A stretch of 64,000 nt of DNA from Ruegeria faecimaris (GCF_900182615.1 NZ_FXTE01000011.1:44957-108956), one strand, 5' to 3'; numbered from the stretch's first letter, positions 24,895 through 33,971 are shown. Numbers and translations: made by a program. The notes: generated by a model from the sequence alone, not told the origin.

Positions 24895-25719
24895 TCAGAA
24901 GTTGTCGAACACCACGTCACGCTGCAGGATGGCGTTGATACGGCTTCCCTGATCCACGTAGATAGTTGGCGTAATCCGCAAATAGTCCTCCAACGCCGCT
25001 GCTGTGGCATTCTGCAAATTCGAACCAACCTGTGTTGCCAGATCCGTTTGCACCGAATTGCTGCTATCGTTGTCGGCCACCAGCGCGACCGGCGCGATCC
25101 CGATGATCGAGAGCAACGCGGCAGTCCCAAACCGTTCACCGAAATGCGTATCGACACGTCCGGTTGCACCAGACCGGCCCTGACCATCCGTCCCGGCTGA
25201 GCCGATTTGCGCAGACAAGCCATCCGGCGTGATAACCCGGCTCCAAACGACAGCGATCCGCGTTTGCGCCAGCTTTGTATCAGCGCGGTATTCGCCATAG
25301 AGTTTAGATCCGCGTGGCAAGAGCAGTCTTGTCCCATCCATCGAATAGACGCCCCGCGTGATTGTTGCCACAACACTACCCGGCAGCTCCGAGCTTACTG
25401 CCCCACCAAACACGGCAGTTAAAACCGTGCCCTGAGTCAATGTGCGCGAAGGATCGTCAATGATCGAGGCCCCCACGATGGGCGGATATTCTTCGACCAG
25501 ATTGTTTTGCCATGTCGTGTTCGGGTTTTCCTGATAGCCTCGCTGTTCTTCAGGCAGGCGAGTGCTTTCCGGCTGAACCTGCACAGGCTGCGGTGTCGGT
25601 TGCACGGGCTGGAAAATGATCGGCTGTGACCCGCTGTTGATTGGCTGGTAATTCTGTTCCTGAGCCATTGCACTTGAGGCCAACGTGACCAGGGCGAGGG
25701 AGAGTGCTGTTCTGTTCAT
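24895..25719 (-). CDS. virB10: VirB10 C-terminal (TrbI-type) outer-membrane core protein, split form
   Basis: 274 residues from the ATG at 25719, chosen because GGAG lies 6 nt upstream and the protein then starts with a signal peptide (MNRTALSLALVTLASSAMA, cleaved before QEQNY); an ATG at 25731 overlapping the previous stop (TAATG) is the alternative. The body is the VirB10/TrbI beta-barrel: LPRGSKLYGEYRADTKLAQ, RVDTHFGERFGTAALLSI (antenna helix) and the C-terminal ITPTIYVDQGSRINAILQRD. Canonical VirB10 is one protein with an N-terminal membrane anchor. Here the anchor is a separate upstream gene, so this part must be exported on its own. Confidence 0.88.
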   Translation of the reverse strand: MNRTALSLALVTLASSAMAQEQNYQPINSGSQPIIFQPVQPTPQPVQVQPESTRLPEEQRGYQENPNTTWQNNLVEEYPPIVGASIIDDPSRTLTQGTVLTAVFGGAVSSELPGSVVATITRGVYSMDGTRLLLPRGSKLYGEYRADTKLAQTRIAVVWSRVITPDGLSAQIGSAGTDGQGRSGATGRVDTHFGERFGTAALLSIIGIAPVALVADNDSSNSVQTDLATQVGSNLQNATAAALEDYLRITPTIYVDQGSRINAILQRDVVFDNF

Positions 25720-25730
25720 CGTCAGCTCCA

Positions 25731-26414
25731 TTAGTTTCTGCCATAAGGGTTTTCATCGAACACAATGCCGTCCGACTGGTTCTGGCGCTCGCGCATCCGC
25801 TTGAGTTCTTCGAGCCTGCGCCGTTCGTCCTCGGTCAGACCTTGGGTTTGCAGATGGCTCATGCTGGCGAGTGCCCGCGCCTCAGCATCAGCAACAGCTT
25901 GGGCAAGTTCTGTCTGAAACTTCTTCTCGCGCTCGTCATATCTGACCTCCAAACGCTCGTTGGTCAGATTGAGCGAAGCGATTTCACTGCCTTTTTCGGA
26001 CAGCGAAACTTTTGCGTCGGTCAGCTCGCCTTGAAGATCGGAGATCCGGCCATTCTGCTGTTCGATAGTTTTCAGAGCTTGCTTCAATCCTTCGGAGTCG
26101 ATCTGGACTGGCGCAGCGTCCGGGGTGGCAACTGCAATTGTCTCGGGCAGTGCTTCGGGTTCCGGTTCGTCTACTTCTGGTCCCCGAGCTGTGATAAGCC
26201 CGTAGCGTTCGCCACCACTTTGTCTCAGGGCATCAACTGTTACGCCAGTACGGGAGCCCTTGCTGTCATCGCCCAACACAAACCACGCAAAACCCACGAT
26301 CACGGCACCTGCGAGGGCAACGCCCATGAGCTTTTTCGGCTCAAGTTTCTTTCGGGCACGTTGGGGCGGCTGTTCAGCCGCCGCGCGTGCCGCAATTGTG
26401 TTTTCGCGGTTCAT
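25731..26414 (-). CDS. VirB10 N-terminal anchor-like protein (separate gene)
   Basis: 227 residues. A basic cytoplasmic N-terminus (RARKKLEPKKL), one membrane helix (MGVALAGAVIVGFAWFVL, about residues 30-47), an acidic Pro/Glu-rich spacer and a long coiled coil (about residues 105-205) ending in RRRLEELKRMRERQ. This is the layout of the first half of VirB10, which senses energy at the inner membrane, but the beta-barrel half is in the next gene. The stop overlaps a downstream ATG (TAATG), indicating coupled synthesis. Assignment as half of VirB10 is inference from layout and position. Confidence 0.75.
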   Translation of the reverse strand: MNRENTIAARAAAEQPPQRARKKLEPKKLMGVALAGAVIVGFAWFVLGDDSKGSRTGVTVDALRQSGGERYGLITARGPEVDEPEPEALPETIAVATPDAAPVQIDSEGLKQALKTIEQQNGRISDLQGELTDAKVSLSEKGSEIASLNLTNERLEVRYDEREKKFQTELAQAVADAEARALASMSHLQTQGLTEDERRRLEELKRMRERQNQSDGIVFDENPYGRN

Positions 26415-27235
26415 TACTTGCTGCCCCCCGGTTTGACTGTTTGCGAGGTGATAGGTCTACCAGTCTGGCCGCGTGCGCTTGCCTGTTGGTAATCGTCGCC
26501 ATCGTTGCGGACGCAGATCGAGTCATCCTCGATGCGCAGCGTCCAAAGATCGGAAAGACCCTGCACCTGGATAATGCCGCGCTCTTTCACTGTGGTGTTC
26601 ACCATCAGCTCCCGACCGTCAGGCAGCACTCGGAAAATACCCGGCAATTCCTCGTCCTGCGGGATTTGCATGTACGTATGAACGCCATCGTCCCAAACCG
26701 CCGTGGGTGCGAAATCTGCTTTGCCCGACCGCGAATAGTTTTGGTTCACAAACCGCCCGGTTGGCTTGGGTTCGCTTCGCGCTACCTTGCCACGGGTCGT
26801 CGTGGTTCCACCTTTGTTGTTGTTATAGAAGGTGACACGGAACGGCACCCTTTTGCGTTCAGCGGTCGTCTCAGCCGGAACCAGATAGAAGTTGTACGAT
26901 CCGCGATTGGTCAGAACCGTCAGGTTTGAATCCGAGTTGAGGATTTCCGGCTTGAACGCAATCACGCGGCCTTCCTGCAGACGGGTGATCTGAAAGCTTT
27001 CCGTGTCGCCAGCACCGATGCTGCGCACGGTTTCACCCTGCGGAAAATGAACATACGTGATCAGGCGTTCACCCACGGGGATGCTGTACACTTGGTTCTC
27101 GACATAGTGGAAATGCGTTATGCGATGATCCGCGTTCTTCCCGTCCGGCGTCGGCGTGATTTCCGCCAGAACGGGCATCGAGAGAGCCAGGACAGCGGCG
27201 GTGGCGGTTGTAAGTGTCTTAATGGTACGCTGCAT
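26414..27235 (-). CDS. virB9: Type IV secretion protein VirB9 (CagX family)
   Basis: 273 residues with a signal peptide (ATAAVLALSMPVLA, then EITPTPDGKN). The N-terminal part binds VirB8/VirB10 and the C-terminal beta-sandwich (AVWDDGVHTYMQIPQDEELPG, then VRNDGDDYQ-type end) forms the outer-membrane core with VirB7 and VirB10. Start and stop overlap the virB8 stop and the VirB10-anchor start (TGATG and TAATG), so the block is translated as one unit. Confidence 0.93.
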   Translation of the reverse strand: MQRTIKTLTTATAAVLALSMPVLAEITPTPDGKNADHRITHFHYVENQVYSIPVGERLITYVHFPQGETVRSIGAGDTESFQITRLQEGRVIAFKPEILNSDSNLTVLTNRGSYNFYLVPAETTAERKRVPFRVTFYNNNKGGTTTTRGKVARSEPKPTGRFVNQNYSRSGKADFAPTAVWDDGVHTYMQIPQDEELPGIFRVLPDGRELMVNTTVKERGIIQVQGLSDLWTLRIEDDSICVRNDGDDYQQASARGQTGRPITSQTVKPGGSK

Positions 27236-27879
27236 CAGATGTCTCCCATTGCGTCTACGCGGTAGTTGGTGACAGTGAAGCCAAATGGATTTTCCAGAAG
27301 CTCATCCATCGACGTCACGATTTTTTCCTCAAACCCGTAGGTCACTGTGACCACATACCGAGCGGAGGCGATTGGTTGGTTTGGAATGACCAGCGACTTG
27401 CGGATCTCCACCTGGACCGTTTCGTCGTTGACGAGAGACACGCCGAGAATTTCGGTCTGCACCTTTGTCTTAGGCGTATAGATTTCGTCCGGATGGTTGT
27501 CGTTCGAACCGTCCCAAAGATCGCGATAAGACGTTTCGGCCAGCTCATCAGAGCGGCGCAAAACTGACTTCAGGCGCTCGTTGTTGTCCTGAACGTCATA
27601 GGTTTCACGATCCTGCACGTAGTTTGCGACTTCGCGGAAAGCCATTGCCTCGGAGGGTTCGAGTTCCTGGACTTTCTCCGTCAGCAGGACCGGCAGTTTG
27701 GAATCCGGGTCGATTGAAAAGGGCACCGCGCGGATTTCCTTCAAGGGCAGGATCAACGCCCAACCGACCATCGAGGCAACACCCATTGCCATTCCGACAG
27801 CACCAAACACCTGCCATTTAAAGGCATCGCGTCGAGCGCCCAAAAAAAGTTCTTTCTCGTGATCTGTCACATGTGACAT
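27235..27879 (-). CDS. virB8: Type IV secretion protein VirB8
   Basis: 214 residues: a short cytoplasmic tail, one membrane helix (VFGAVGMAMGVASMVGWALIL) and a periplasmic NTF2-like domain (SEAMAFREVANYVQDRETYDVQDN, SARYVVTVTYGFE). VirB8 is the inner-membrane assembly factor bridging the channel ring and VirB9/VirB10. It sits 17 bp downstream of virB6. Confidence 0.92.
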   Translation of the reverse strand: MSHVTDHEKELFLGARRDAFKWQVFGAVGMAMGVASMVGWALILPLKEIRAVPFSIDPDSKLPVLLTEKVQELEPSEAMAFREVANYVQDRETYDVQDNNERLKSVLRRSDELAETSYRDLWDGSNDNHPDEIYTPKTKVQTEILGVSLVNDETVQVEIRKSLVIPNQPIASARYVVTVTYGFEEKIVTSMDELLENPFGFTVTNYRVDAMGDI

Positions 27880-27896
27880 TTGCTCTGTACCTCAGT

Positions 27897-28967
27897 TTAC
27901 GAAGATTTCTTGGGGTTTGCGCGAGCGGCTTGTATGCTCTGCCGGTAACGGTCAGCGGCATAGCTCTGGCGCGCTGCGCTATCCTGATTGCGGGATCTGT
28001 GTGCAATGTCCCGACGCGCCTGCATTGCTCGGGATGCGCTGTCACGAACCCCGGTGCCGTCTCGGGCTGCGGAGGCCATCGCGGCTGCAGTCTTGCCCCC
28101 TGCAACTGTGCTGCGTCCGGCATCAACAGTCGTGCCCATTACGTTTCTAGCAGCCGCCGCCATCCCGGAGGCCACGGCCAGTCCTGAAGAAGCAGATACG
28201 ATTGCTCCCGATATACCCCCAGCTACTGAAGGTATCTGTGTGAGCATCACTATTGAGATAATGCACACAGCCAGAAAACGACCACTCGCCGTCATGTTGT
28301 TCACGTCTTCTACCGTGCTTAGTTCAGCAACAAACAGCGTTTGAATCAGGGATACGATCCCTGTCAGCACAACTATGACCATGACGAGGCCCACAGTCGT
28401 TTTCGCCCAGGCGGCAAAGATATTAGCCGTTGCCGAGCTGAGCAGTGTTGCAATGAAGATCGGCGCTAAACCAAGGAGTACCGCCATGCCTCCTTTGGCA
28501 ATCAAGGCGATCCCTGTACCGAAGGCGACAATGATTGCTCCGACCACCCAGAGAACAGCGCCGGTTATGCTTAGGCCCCACGTGGCATTTTCAATGGCGG
28601 TTTGCCCCATCGTGAAGCATTGGTCGGCTATATCATCAAGCGCCTGCCATACGTTCGTGGTCCCGGTCAGGGCTCCGGCAATACTGTCTGGCAGGCTTTG
28701 AATGCCATTGTAGACCGGTTGGAAGTACGACCAACTTGATGCCATAACAATGATGATTGTCGCTCGAATGATCCAGCCGACATAACCACCGAACCCGATT
28801 TCTCTGATTTGAAGTACGCCGTTGATCAACATCGCAACGAAGATCAGCGCGGCAATTGCCCAGAGGGCGGATGCAAGATCCGCCGCCAGGCTGTTATAAG
28901 CTTGCTGCGAAAAGTTGTTGATCGCAGTTTCAATCGAGCTGACAAAATCTTGGATCACGGCCCACAT
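27897..28967 (-). CDS. virB6: Type IV secretion polytopic membrane protein VirB6
   Basis: 356 residues. Several membrane helices (ALWAIAALIFVAMLINGVL, VGWIIRATIIIVMASSW, GLSITGAVLWVVGAIIVAF, VGLVMVIVVLTGIVSLIQTL) span residues 35-270. The TrbL/VirB6 type forms the inner-membrane channel. The last 90 residues are hydrophilic, Ala/Arg-rich and probably cytoplasmic. It overlaps the end of the exported unknown protein gene by 13 bp. Confidence 0.9.
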   Translation of the reverse strand: MWAVIQDFVSSIETAINNFSQQAYNSLAADLASALWAIAALIFVAMLINGVLQIREIGFGGYVGWIIRATIIIVMASSWSYFQPVYNGIQSLPDSIAGALTGTTNVWQALDDIADQCFTMGQTAIENATWGLSITGAVLWVVGAIIVAFGTGIALIAKGGMAVLLGLAPIFIATLLSSATANIFAAWAKTTVGLVMVIVVLTGIVSLIQTLFVAELSTVEDVNNMTASGRFLAVCIISIVMLTQIPSVAGGISGAIVSASSGLAVASGMAAAARNVMGTTVDAGRSTVAGGKTAAAMASAARDGTGVRDSASRAMQARRDIAHRSRNQDSAARQSYAADRYRQSIQAARANPKKSS

Positions 28968-29455
28968 GCCTCCTGTAACACGGGACCGAGATTGTTCAGC
29001 CTAGCCTTTTGCTCCTTCTTTAGGTCCGCATTTTGCGATGAAGGTTGACTCCAGAATTCGGGTTTATCCGCACCAACAACATTCATTGCGGCGGTACGGC
29101 TCATGTTTCCGAGCGGGCATTCCGTATCAAACTTTTCACCGGCTTTTCGCAACCGGCATTGTTCTGCCGTGTACTCATGTGCAGCGATTATCTGTTCATT
29201 GAGGATCGCGACTGACCAATTGTTCACCAGATATTGTTTGCCTGCGGGTTGGCCCGCATCGGCCATACGGGCTTGATCTTCATCGACAAACTGTTTGGCG
29301 ACGTTGTTGACGCCTGTATTCCCGAAACACACCCGATACTCGCCAAAGGGCCAATCAACATTTGGCGTGGGACGCAGTTTTACCTGAGCCGACGCAGCCC
29401 CCGCTAAAACGGCGGCGGCTGCAATGGTCAGGGCGAAAGTGGTGCGAAGTTTCAT
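28955..29455 (-). CDS. Exported protein of unknown function inside the T4SS operon
   Basis: 166 residues with a clear signal peptide (MKLRTTFALTIAAAAVLAGA, then ASAQ). The mature part has three cysteines before the C-terminal one (YRVCFGNTG, AEQCRLR, DTECPLG) plus a final QEACGP, enough for two disulphides in the periplasm. No VirB family recognised. Its tight overlap with virB5 (4 bp) and virB6 (13 bp) makes it an integral operon member. A channel accessory or periplasmic pilus-assembly factor is a guess. Confidence 0.75.
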   Translation of the reverse strand: MKLRTTFALTIAAAAVLAGAASAQVKLRPTPNVDWPFGEYRVCFGNTGVNNVAKQFVDEDQARMADAGQPAGKQYLVNNWSVAILNEQIIAAHEYTAEQCRLRKAGEKFDTECPLGNMSRTAAMNVVGADKPEFWSQPSSQNADLKKEQKARLNNLGPVLQEACGP

Positions 29456-30198
29456 TGTGAGGTTCCTCTTACGTAATTGCTCAGCGTGGTCAGGTCCGCT
29501 GCGGTTGCAGCCAGATCCGTGCCCGACGCCAGAGCATTAGCTGAGGTTGCGCGCAAGATTTCAATTTCAACTTGCAGGAGTTTCAGAAGAACCGCCGTGT
29601 TGTAGTCGATTGCATCCTTCAGATCTTCCTGCTGGCCGACTTCACCACGCAGTTTTTCCGCATCCTCGGCCAACTGACCGGCCATGTCGTAGCCCTGTTC
29701 GCCCAGAGCGGACGCCATCAGGCCAGCACCACCACGTTCTGAGAGAATGCGACGAGCTTGAACGTCTGACCCGCTGAACTCCGACAAGATGCCATCGCCC
29801 AAACCCAGATTGATGGAGCGACGTTCCATCGCATGCGCGGCGACATCGGGCAGGCCGGAGATACCACCCTCTGCCGCGTCCAGCGCGTAACTGAAAGTGT
29901 CGGCTGCTGTAGCCAGTTTCAAAAAGCTGCGGCTGTTGAACTCATCCAGGTCAGTCAATCCAGTAATGGCCTTGAAGGAGTTTTCCAGCATGGCGCGCTG
30001 CTGTTCGAGCTTTTCATACTGCTGCAACAGTTGCTCATACTGGCGAACCATTTCAGCAACTTCTTTTGCCGAGTTGGCGGCGTCTTGTGTAATGGCTGTG
30101 GCGTCGATGGTCGGAACACCCTGGGCCGACGTCATGACGGGCAGGGCGGCCAGAACGGTGACGGCTACAGTGGTGCGAAGGGTTTTCAGGACGTTCAT
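29452..30198 (-). CDS. virB5: VirB5/TrbJ-like minor pilus protein
   Basis: 248 residues with a signal peptide (VTVLAALPVMTSAQ). The mature part is almost entirely helical with a coiled coil (EVAEMVRQYEQLLQQYEKLE) as in VirB5/TrbJ proteins, which sit at the pilus tip and mediate contact. It lacks cysteines. The start overlaps the VirB7-like stop (TAATG). Confidence 0.85.
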   Translation of the reverse strand: MNVLKTLRTTVAVTVLAALPVMTSAQGVPTIDATAITQDAANSAKEVAEMVRQYEQLLQQYEKLEQQRAMLENSFKAITGLTDLDEFNSRSFLKLATAADTFSYALDAAEGGISGLPDVAAHAMERRSINLGLGDGILSEFSGSDVQARRILSERGGAGLMASALGEQGYDMAGQLAEDAEKLRGEVGQQEDLKDAIDYNTAVLLKLLQVEIEILRATSANALASGTDLAATAADLTTLSNYVRGTSQ

Positions 30199-30335
30199 TA
30201 GACAAGCTCCATGTTTTCAGGGAGGGTCATGCGCTCAAAGTCGCAGGCGCATTTGCTGCGATAGCCCGAATAGGTGTTGGTGCAGGCGGCAACAGCGGCC
30301 AGAACAACGAGGGCGAGGATAAGACGTGATTTCAT
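30198..30335 (-). CDS. VirB7-like small lipoprotein
   Basis: 45 residues, starting MKSRLILALVVLAAVAAC: a classic lipoprotein signal with lipobox VAAC, giving a mature 28-residue lipopeptide CTNTYSGYRSKCACDFERM with two more cysteines (CAC) and ending in ENMELV. VirB7 proteins are short lipoproteins that anchor VirB9 in the outer membrane, which fits well. Position between virB4 and virB5 is unusual, since VirB7 commonly lies near virB6-virB8. It overlaps virB4 (ATGA) and virB5 (TAATG). Confidence 0.75.
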   Translation of the reverse strand: MKSRLILALVVLAAVAACTNTYSGYRSKCACDFERMTLPENMELV

Positions 30336-32698
30336 GTGATTTCCTTCCAGAAGTTGGGGTTTTGACGCCATTCAGGATCAGGGAAAGACTTGCCGTCTGA
30401 TCCACTCAGAACACGAAGCAAGGGACCGAGTGCGCCGACATCGACATCGAGCCAGACACTCTCATCACCCTTTTTCATGAGCATTACGCGGTCGCCAAAA
30501 TGCGCCCGCAATGCGCCCAGCTCTGCATCGTTCAAACCGATTGCCCGGTAATCTGCTTCATTGCCGGATCGGGACGGGAACAAGAGCTGCGTGCTGGTGT
30601 TTTCCAGGATCGACTTACTGGCCGCCGATGACAGGATGTGATCCGGGATCTGCGTCATCATCATCATCATGACGTTCAGCTTCCGATATGTGGTGTAGGC
30701 GTTCTTGAGGATGTCCGCGCCGTAGGGATTGCCAGCGATCACCCATGCTTCATCAATGACAAAGACAGTTGGCACCTTAGAGGCACACCGGCGCTCGATC
30801 TGGCGCATGACGTAGCTGATCCACGCCAGCCGGACCAACGCGTCATCCAGAACCTCGGAAATGTCGAACACAAGATGCCGGTCGCCAGACGCAAAGGGAT
30901 CTGAGCCACCTTCGCCAAACATCCACGACAATCGCCCGTCACCGGCCCATTCGCTGGCCCGCTTGAACAGGTTTTTGCCGTCATCAAAGGCTCTGAACCG
31001 ATCCACCAGTGAATCGAAGTTCTGAAGCTGTGGGGGCAGGGTCGCGTTGGCTTGGCAGGCTTGAGTGATCTCGTCTTTCTGTTCGGCGGTCAGCTTTTCG
31101 TCATAGCTCATCAAAGCTGTGACCCAATTCGCCAGCCAGCTTTGCCCCGCTTCATCCGCCTCGGATTGAAACGGGTTCATGCCAGTGGGTTCGCCCACCC
31201 GAACGCGCGTGTACTGTGCCCCAAGCGCTCGCATGGGGGCTTCCATCGCCCGGTCTTTATCAAACGCAATGATCCGCGCGCCCTGAGCGACAGCGCATGT
31301 CGCCAGCAACATCGCAATCACGGTCTTACCTGACCCGTTTGGACCCAGAACGATGGTATGGCCGGAAGGAAGGTTTTCAGCGTCTGAGCTGGTCTTGGGC
31401 AGGTGCAACGAAACATCGTAGCTGTCGCCATGCGTTGTCGGGAACGTCGCCAGAGGCCCAGGCCAAGGCAGCTTGTTCTCAGGCAGACCCTTTGGCCGCA
31501 TGTGAAACGCAACCATGTCTGCAAAGTTCTGATCTGTGATCAGTTCTTCACGGGCACGGAACGCAAAATTGCCGGGGTGCTGCGCGAAATACACCGCCCG
31601 CGCCGACATCGCTTCGCGTTTGACCGTGCCGCCTGAAATCTGAATTTCACCGATGATATGCTTTTCAGCGGTTTTCAGATCTTCCTCAGTCCCGAACACG
31701 CAGATCGAAAGGTGGTGCTTGCCCAGAGACATCGTGCCCGAAGCAATGCCATCGGCCAGGATGGACAAGTCCTCTTCCAGCGACTTCGCTTTGTCACCAG
31801 CCGAGCGCATCTGACCCGATTTGCGGCGTTCCATTTCTTGTGCTTGCGACCGGTTGATCGGCAGGAACGATTGCGAAATCACAACATCAACCGGCAGGTC
31901 CAGCCCGTCGAAAATGCCGGGGAATGACGCCATCGGATAGTTCTTCAGGGAATAGACGCGAATTGACCGCTCCTGGTCATCGCCAGACAGGAGTTTGCCC
32001 GTCTTGCCCTGAAACAGCACGTCCTCTTGCGGCATGTTGAAGGCAATCGGCTCTGCAATGTTAGTATGAACGATTGGCTGATAGCGCCCGTCTAGCAGCG
32101 TTCCATAGTAACCCAGCCACCGCCCATCGCTGAGCTTCAGCCGGCTAACGCGGGCCTCGCCCAGCGTGCCCGCCAGTGTGGTGAACACACCGTCGAGCTG
32201 TTCCATCATTTCGCGGCGTTCCTCGTCGATCGTTCCTGACGACATGCCGAATATTTGCTTGGCGCGTTCATCCTGACGCTTCTGCAGAATGGCGCTGATG
32301 ATGATTTTGCGTTCTTTCAGCTCTGCATCGACGGACGCTGAGCGCATGGCCTGCGCCACTGCACCGGCAAAGCCAGTTGTGTCCGTGATGACATGCCCTG
32401 TCTCAGCGGGAACGGTCACTCGATGAACGTAGAATGCGACCTCATTTGGAGTGGTCCGCAATACACGTTCAAAACGCTCGGCCAAAAACTCGAATTCGTT
32501 TTCGTCCAGAGTGTTTGCGTTGATTCCGGTAATCTCGGCAGCGGCGATCAGCCCGCCGTTGCGTGTAGAAATGACCTCATCGTCCACGACATAGCCATAT
32601 GGCAACATCTGAAAGAGGTGCATTTCATCCTTACGCCAGCTCGGCTCAAGCAACGAGCGGGCCAGGGTAAACAGATCCTTTGAAGCAGGCTTAGGCAC
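30332..32698 (-). CDS. virB4: Type IV secretion ATPase VirB4
   Basis: 788 residues, full length. Walker A LGPNGSGKT at residues 451-459, Walker B TVFVIDEAWVI near 642 and the RSGNEADYRAIGL C-terminal motif are all present. VirB4 is the large inner-membrane-associated ATPase that extracts pilin and drives channel assembly. It overlaps virB3 by 8 bp. Confidence 0.96.
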   Translation of the reverse strand: MPKPASKDLFTLARSLLEPSWRKDEMHLFQMLPYGYVVDDEVISTRNGGLIAAAEITGINANTLDENEFEFLAERFERVLRTTPNEVAFYVHRVTVPAETGHVITDTTGFAGAVAQAMRSASVDAELKERKIIISAILQKRQDERAKQIFGMSSGTIDEERREMMEQLDGVFTTLAGTLGEARVSRLKLSDGRWLGYYGTLLDGRYQPIVHTNIAEPIAFNMPQEDVLFQGKTGKLLSGDDQERSIRVYSLKNYPMASFPGIFDGLDLPVDVVISQSFLPINRSQAQEMERRKSGQMRSAGDKAKSLEEDLSILADGIASGTMSLGKHHLSICVFGTEEDLKTAEKHIIGEIQISGGTVKREAMSARAVYFAQHPGNFAFRAREELITDQNFADMVAFHMRPKGLPENKLPWPGPLATFPTTHGDSYDVSLHLPKTSSDAENLPSGHTIVLGPNGSGKTVIAMLLATCAVAQGARIIAFDKDRAMEAPMRALGAQYTRVRVGEPTGMNPFQSEADEAGQSWLANWVTALMSYDEKLTAEQKDEITQACQANATLPPQLQNFDSLVDRFRAFDDGKNLFKRASEWAGDGRLSWMFGEGGSDPFASGDRHLVFDISEVLDDALVRLAWISYVMRQIERRCASKVPTVFVIDEAWVIAGNPYGADILKNAYTTYRKLNVMMMMMTQIPDHILSSAASKSILENTSTQLLFPSRSGNEADYRAIGLNDAELGALRAHFGDRVMLMKKGDESVWLDVDVGALGPLLRVLSGSDGKSFPDPEWRQNPNFWKEIT

Positions 32699-32972
32699 TA
32701 TAGAAATCTCCCCCGTGGTGCTGACGGTTTTTGGTGCGTGGTGTCTTGGAGAGCGTCACGGACAGGATGCGGAAGAATGCCGGTTCCCATTCGTAAAAGA
32801 GGCGCAGCCCGGTATAGAAAACAAAGCCCGCAATGATTGCTGGCGCTATCCCGAACATGAAGAACGAAAGCATGGTCATACCCGCGATCACCAAGAGATA
32901 GATCACGGGTAGACCGCCCCATTCTGCGGGGCGGCTCAGGCCGCGAAAGACCGTATTGCGGCGCGCCATCAA
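32691..32972 (-). CDS. virB3: Type IV secretion protein VirB3
   Basis: 93 residues with two hydrophobic helices (LLVIAGMTMLSFFMFGIAPA and IIAGFVFYTGLRLFY). It starts with a short basic stretch, as typical of VirB3, which works with VirB4 in pilus biogenesis in the inner membrane. It lies immediately after virB2, with no gap. Confidence 0.9.
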   Translation of the reverse strand: MMARRNTVFRGLSRPAEWGGLPVIYLLVIAGMTMLSFFMFGIAPAIIAGFVFYTGLRLFYEWEPAFFRILSVTLSKTPRTKNRQHHGGDFYSA

Positions 32973-33269
32973 TCAGGCTCCGATGAAAGTGTCAGCAAGG
33001 CCGATAACTGCACCAACAACGATTGCGACCACCGGTCCCTTCAGTGATCCCCAGCCGAACACATAGGCCAGACATCCCCAGATAAAGCCAACAGCGGCAA
33101 GGCTGACGCCAACGACCTTCGAGTCGGCCAGTGTCTCGTTGATGAAATCGCCAATGGCATCCTGCAGCCAGCCAGCGGAGGCCGGTGCTGCGCTGACGAT
33201 GGTCATCGTCAGCGCAAAGAATGCCACTTGTTGGATGAAGGGGTGCCGTTTCATGGGGGGTCTTTTCAT
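32973..33269 (-). CDS. virB2: Pilin VirB2 (TrbC family)
   Basis: 98 residues: a long signal peptide (FIQQVAFFALTMTIVSAAPASA) followed by two hydrophobic helices (VVGVSLAAVGFIWGCLAYVFG and PVVAIVVGAVIGLADTFIGA) with a small polar loop, the T-pilin architecture. An ATG six codons in (33254) is an alternative start. It overlaps virB1 by 4 bp. Confidence 0.88.
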   Translation of the reverse strand: MKRPPMKRHPFIQQVAFFALTMTIVSAAPASAGWLQDAIGDFINETLADSKVVGVSLAAVGFIWGCLAYVFGWGSLKGPVVAIVVGAVIGLADTFIGA

Positions 33270-33952
33270 AGTTCCTTACTCACTTTGCTTAGGATGATCC
33301 GCACGTAGTCGCGGGTTTCGGTGAACGGGGGGATGCCGCCATACTGGACGACGCGATGGGGACCGGCGTTGTAGGCGGCGAGCGCCAGTTTCCAGTCTCC
33401 AAACTCACGGTACTGCGCTGCCAAATAGCGAGCGCCACCGTCGAGATTTTCTGCAGGGTTCTTTGGGTTCACGCCCAGGTCTTTTGCCGTTCCCGGCATG
33501 AGCTGAGCAAAACCGATGGCACCCTTGGGCGACAAAGCGTCCGCGCGATACCGGCTTTCTTGCCAGACCAGTGCCATGAACAGCTCGGTCGGAACGTCAT
33601 GCCGTTCCGCCGCTGCGTGAATTTCCTTGACGATCCGTTCCTGCGACCAGCCACCCGAGGCTTTGCGAGGCCGCGGTGCTTTTCCCGCAATCTCGATCTT
33701 TTTCTGCGGTTTGGCTGTGGACGCTGGCGCCTGTTCGTCCAACTCGTATTCCCGCATCCGTATTGGCTTAACCACGCCATCAACGATTTCTGCCCGCGCG
33801 CCGTTTAGGAACACGCTGCCATCGGGTTCGTACTCGATGACCTGGGCGTTTGCGCTGGTCGCCAAGAGCACCAACAAAGACCAGACGGCGTTGATCCGAC
33901 ATCTGATTTCGGTGAAGCTTTTGATGGAGCTGGTCACTAGTTTGCTCTCCAA
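33266..33952 (-). CDS. virB1: Lytic transglycosylase VirB1
   Basis: 228 residues. A signal-like hydrophobic N-terminus (AVWSLLVLLATSANAQ) and a C-terminal SLT domain with catalytic Glu in LVWQESRYRADALSPKGAIG, then FAQLMPGTAKDLGV and ALAAYNAGP, characteristic of soluble lytic transglycosylases. It opens the peptidoglycan so the channel can cross the periplasm. It is the first gene of the virB operon. The exact start is uncertain, as several in-frame starts exist before the hydrophobic stretch. Confidence 0.92.
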   Translation of the reverse strand: MESKLVTSSIKSFTEIRCRINAVWSLLVLLATSANAQVIEYEPDGSVFLNGARAEIVDGVVKPIRMREYELDEQAPASTAKPQKKIEIAGKAPRPRKASGGWSQERIVKEIHAAAERHDVPTELFMALVWQESRYRADALSPKGAIGFAQLMPGTAKDLGVNPKNPAENLDGGARYLAAQYREFGDWKLALAAYNAGPHRVVQYGGIPPFTETRDYVRIILSKVSKEL

Positions 33953-33971
33953 ATTAGGTCAGTAAAGTTTA

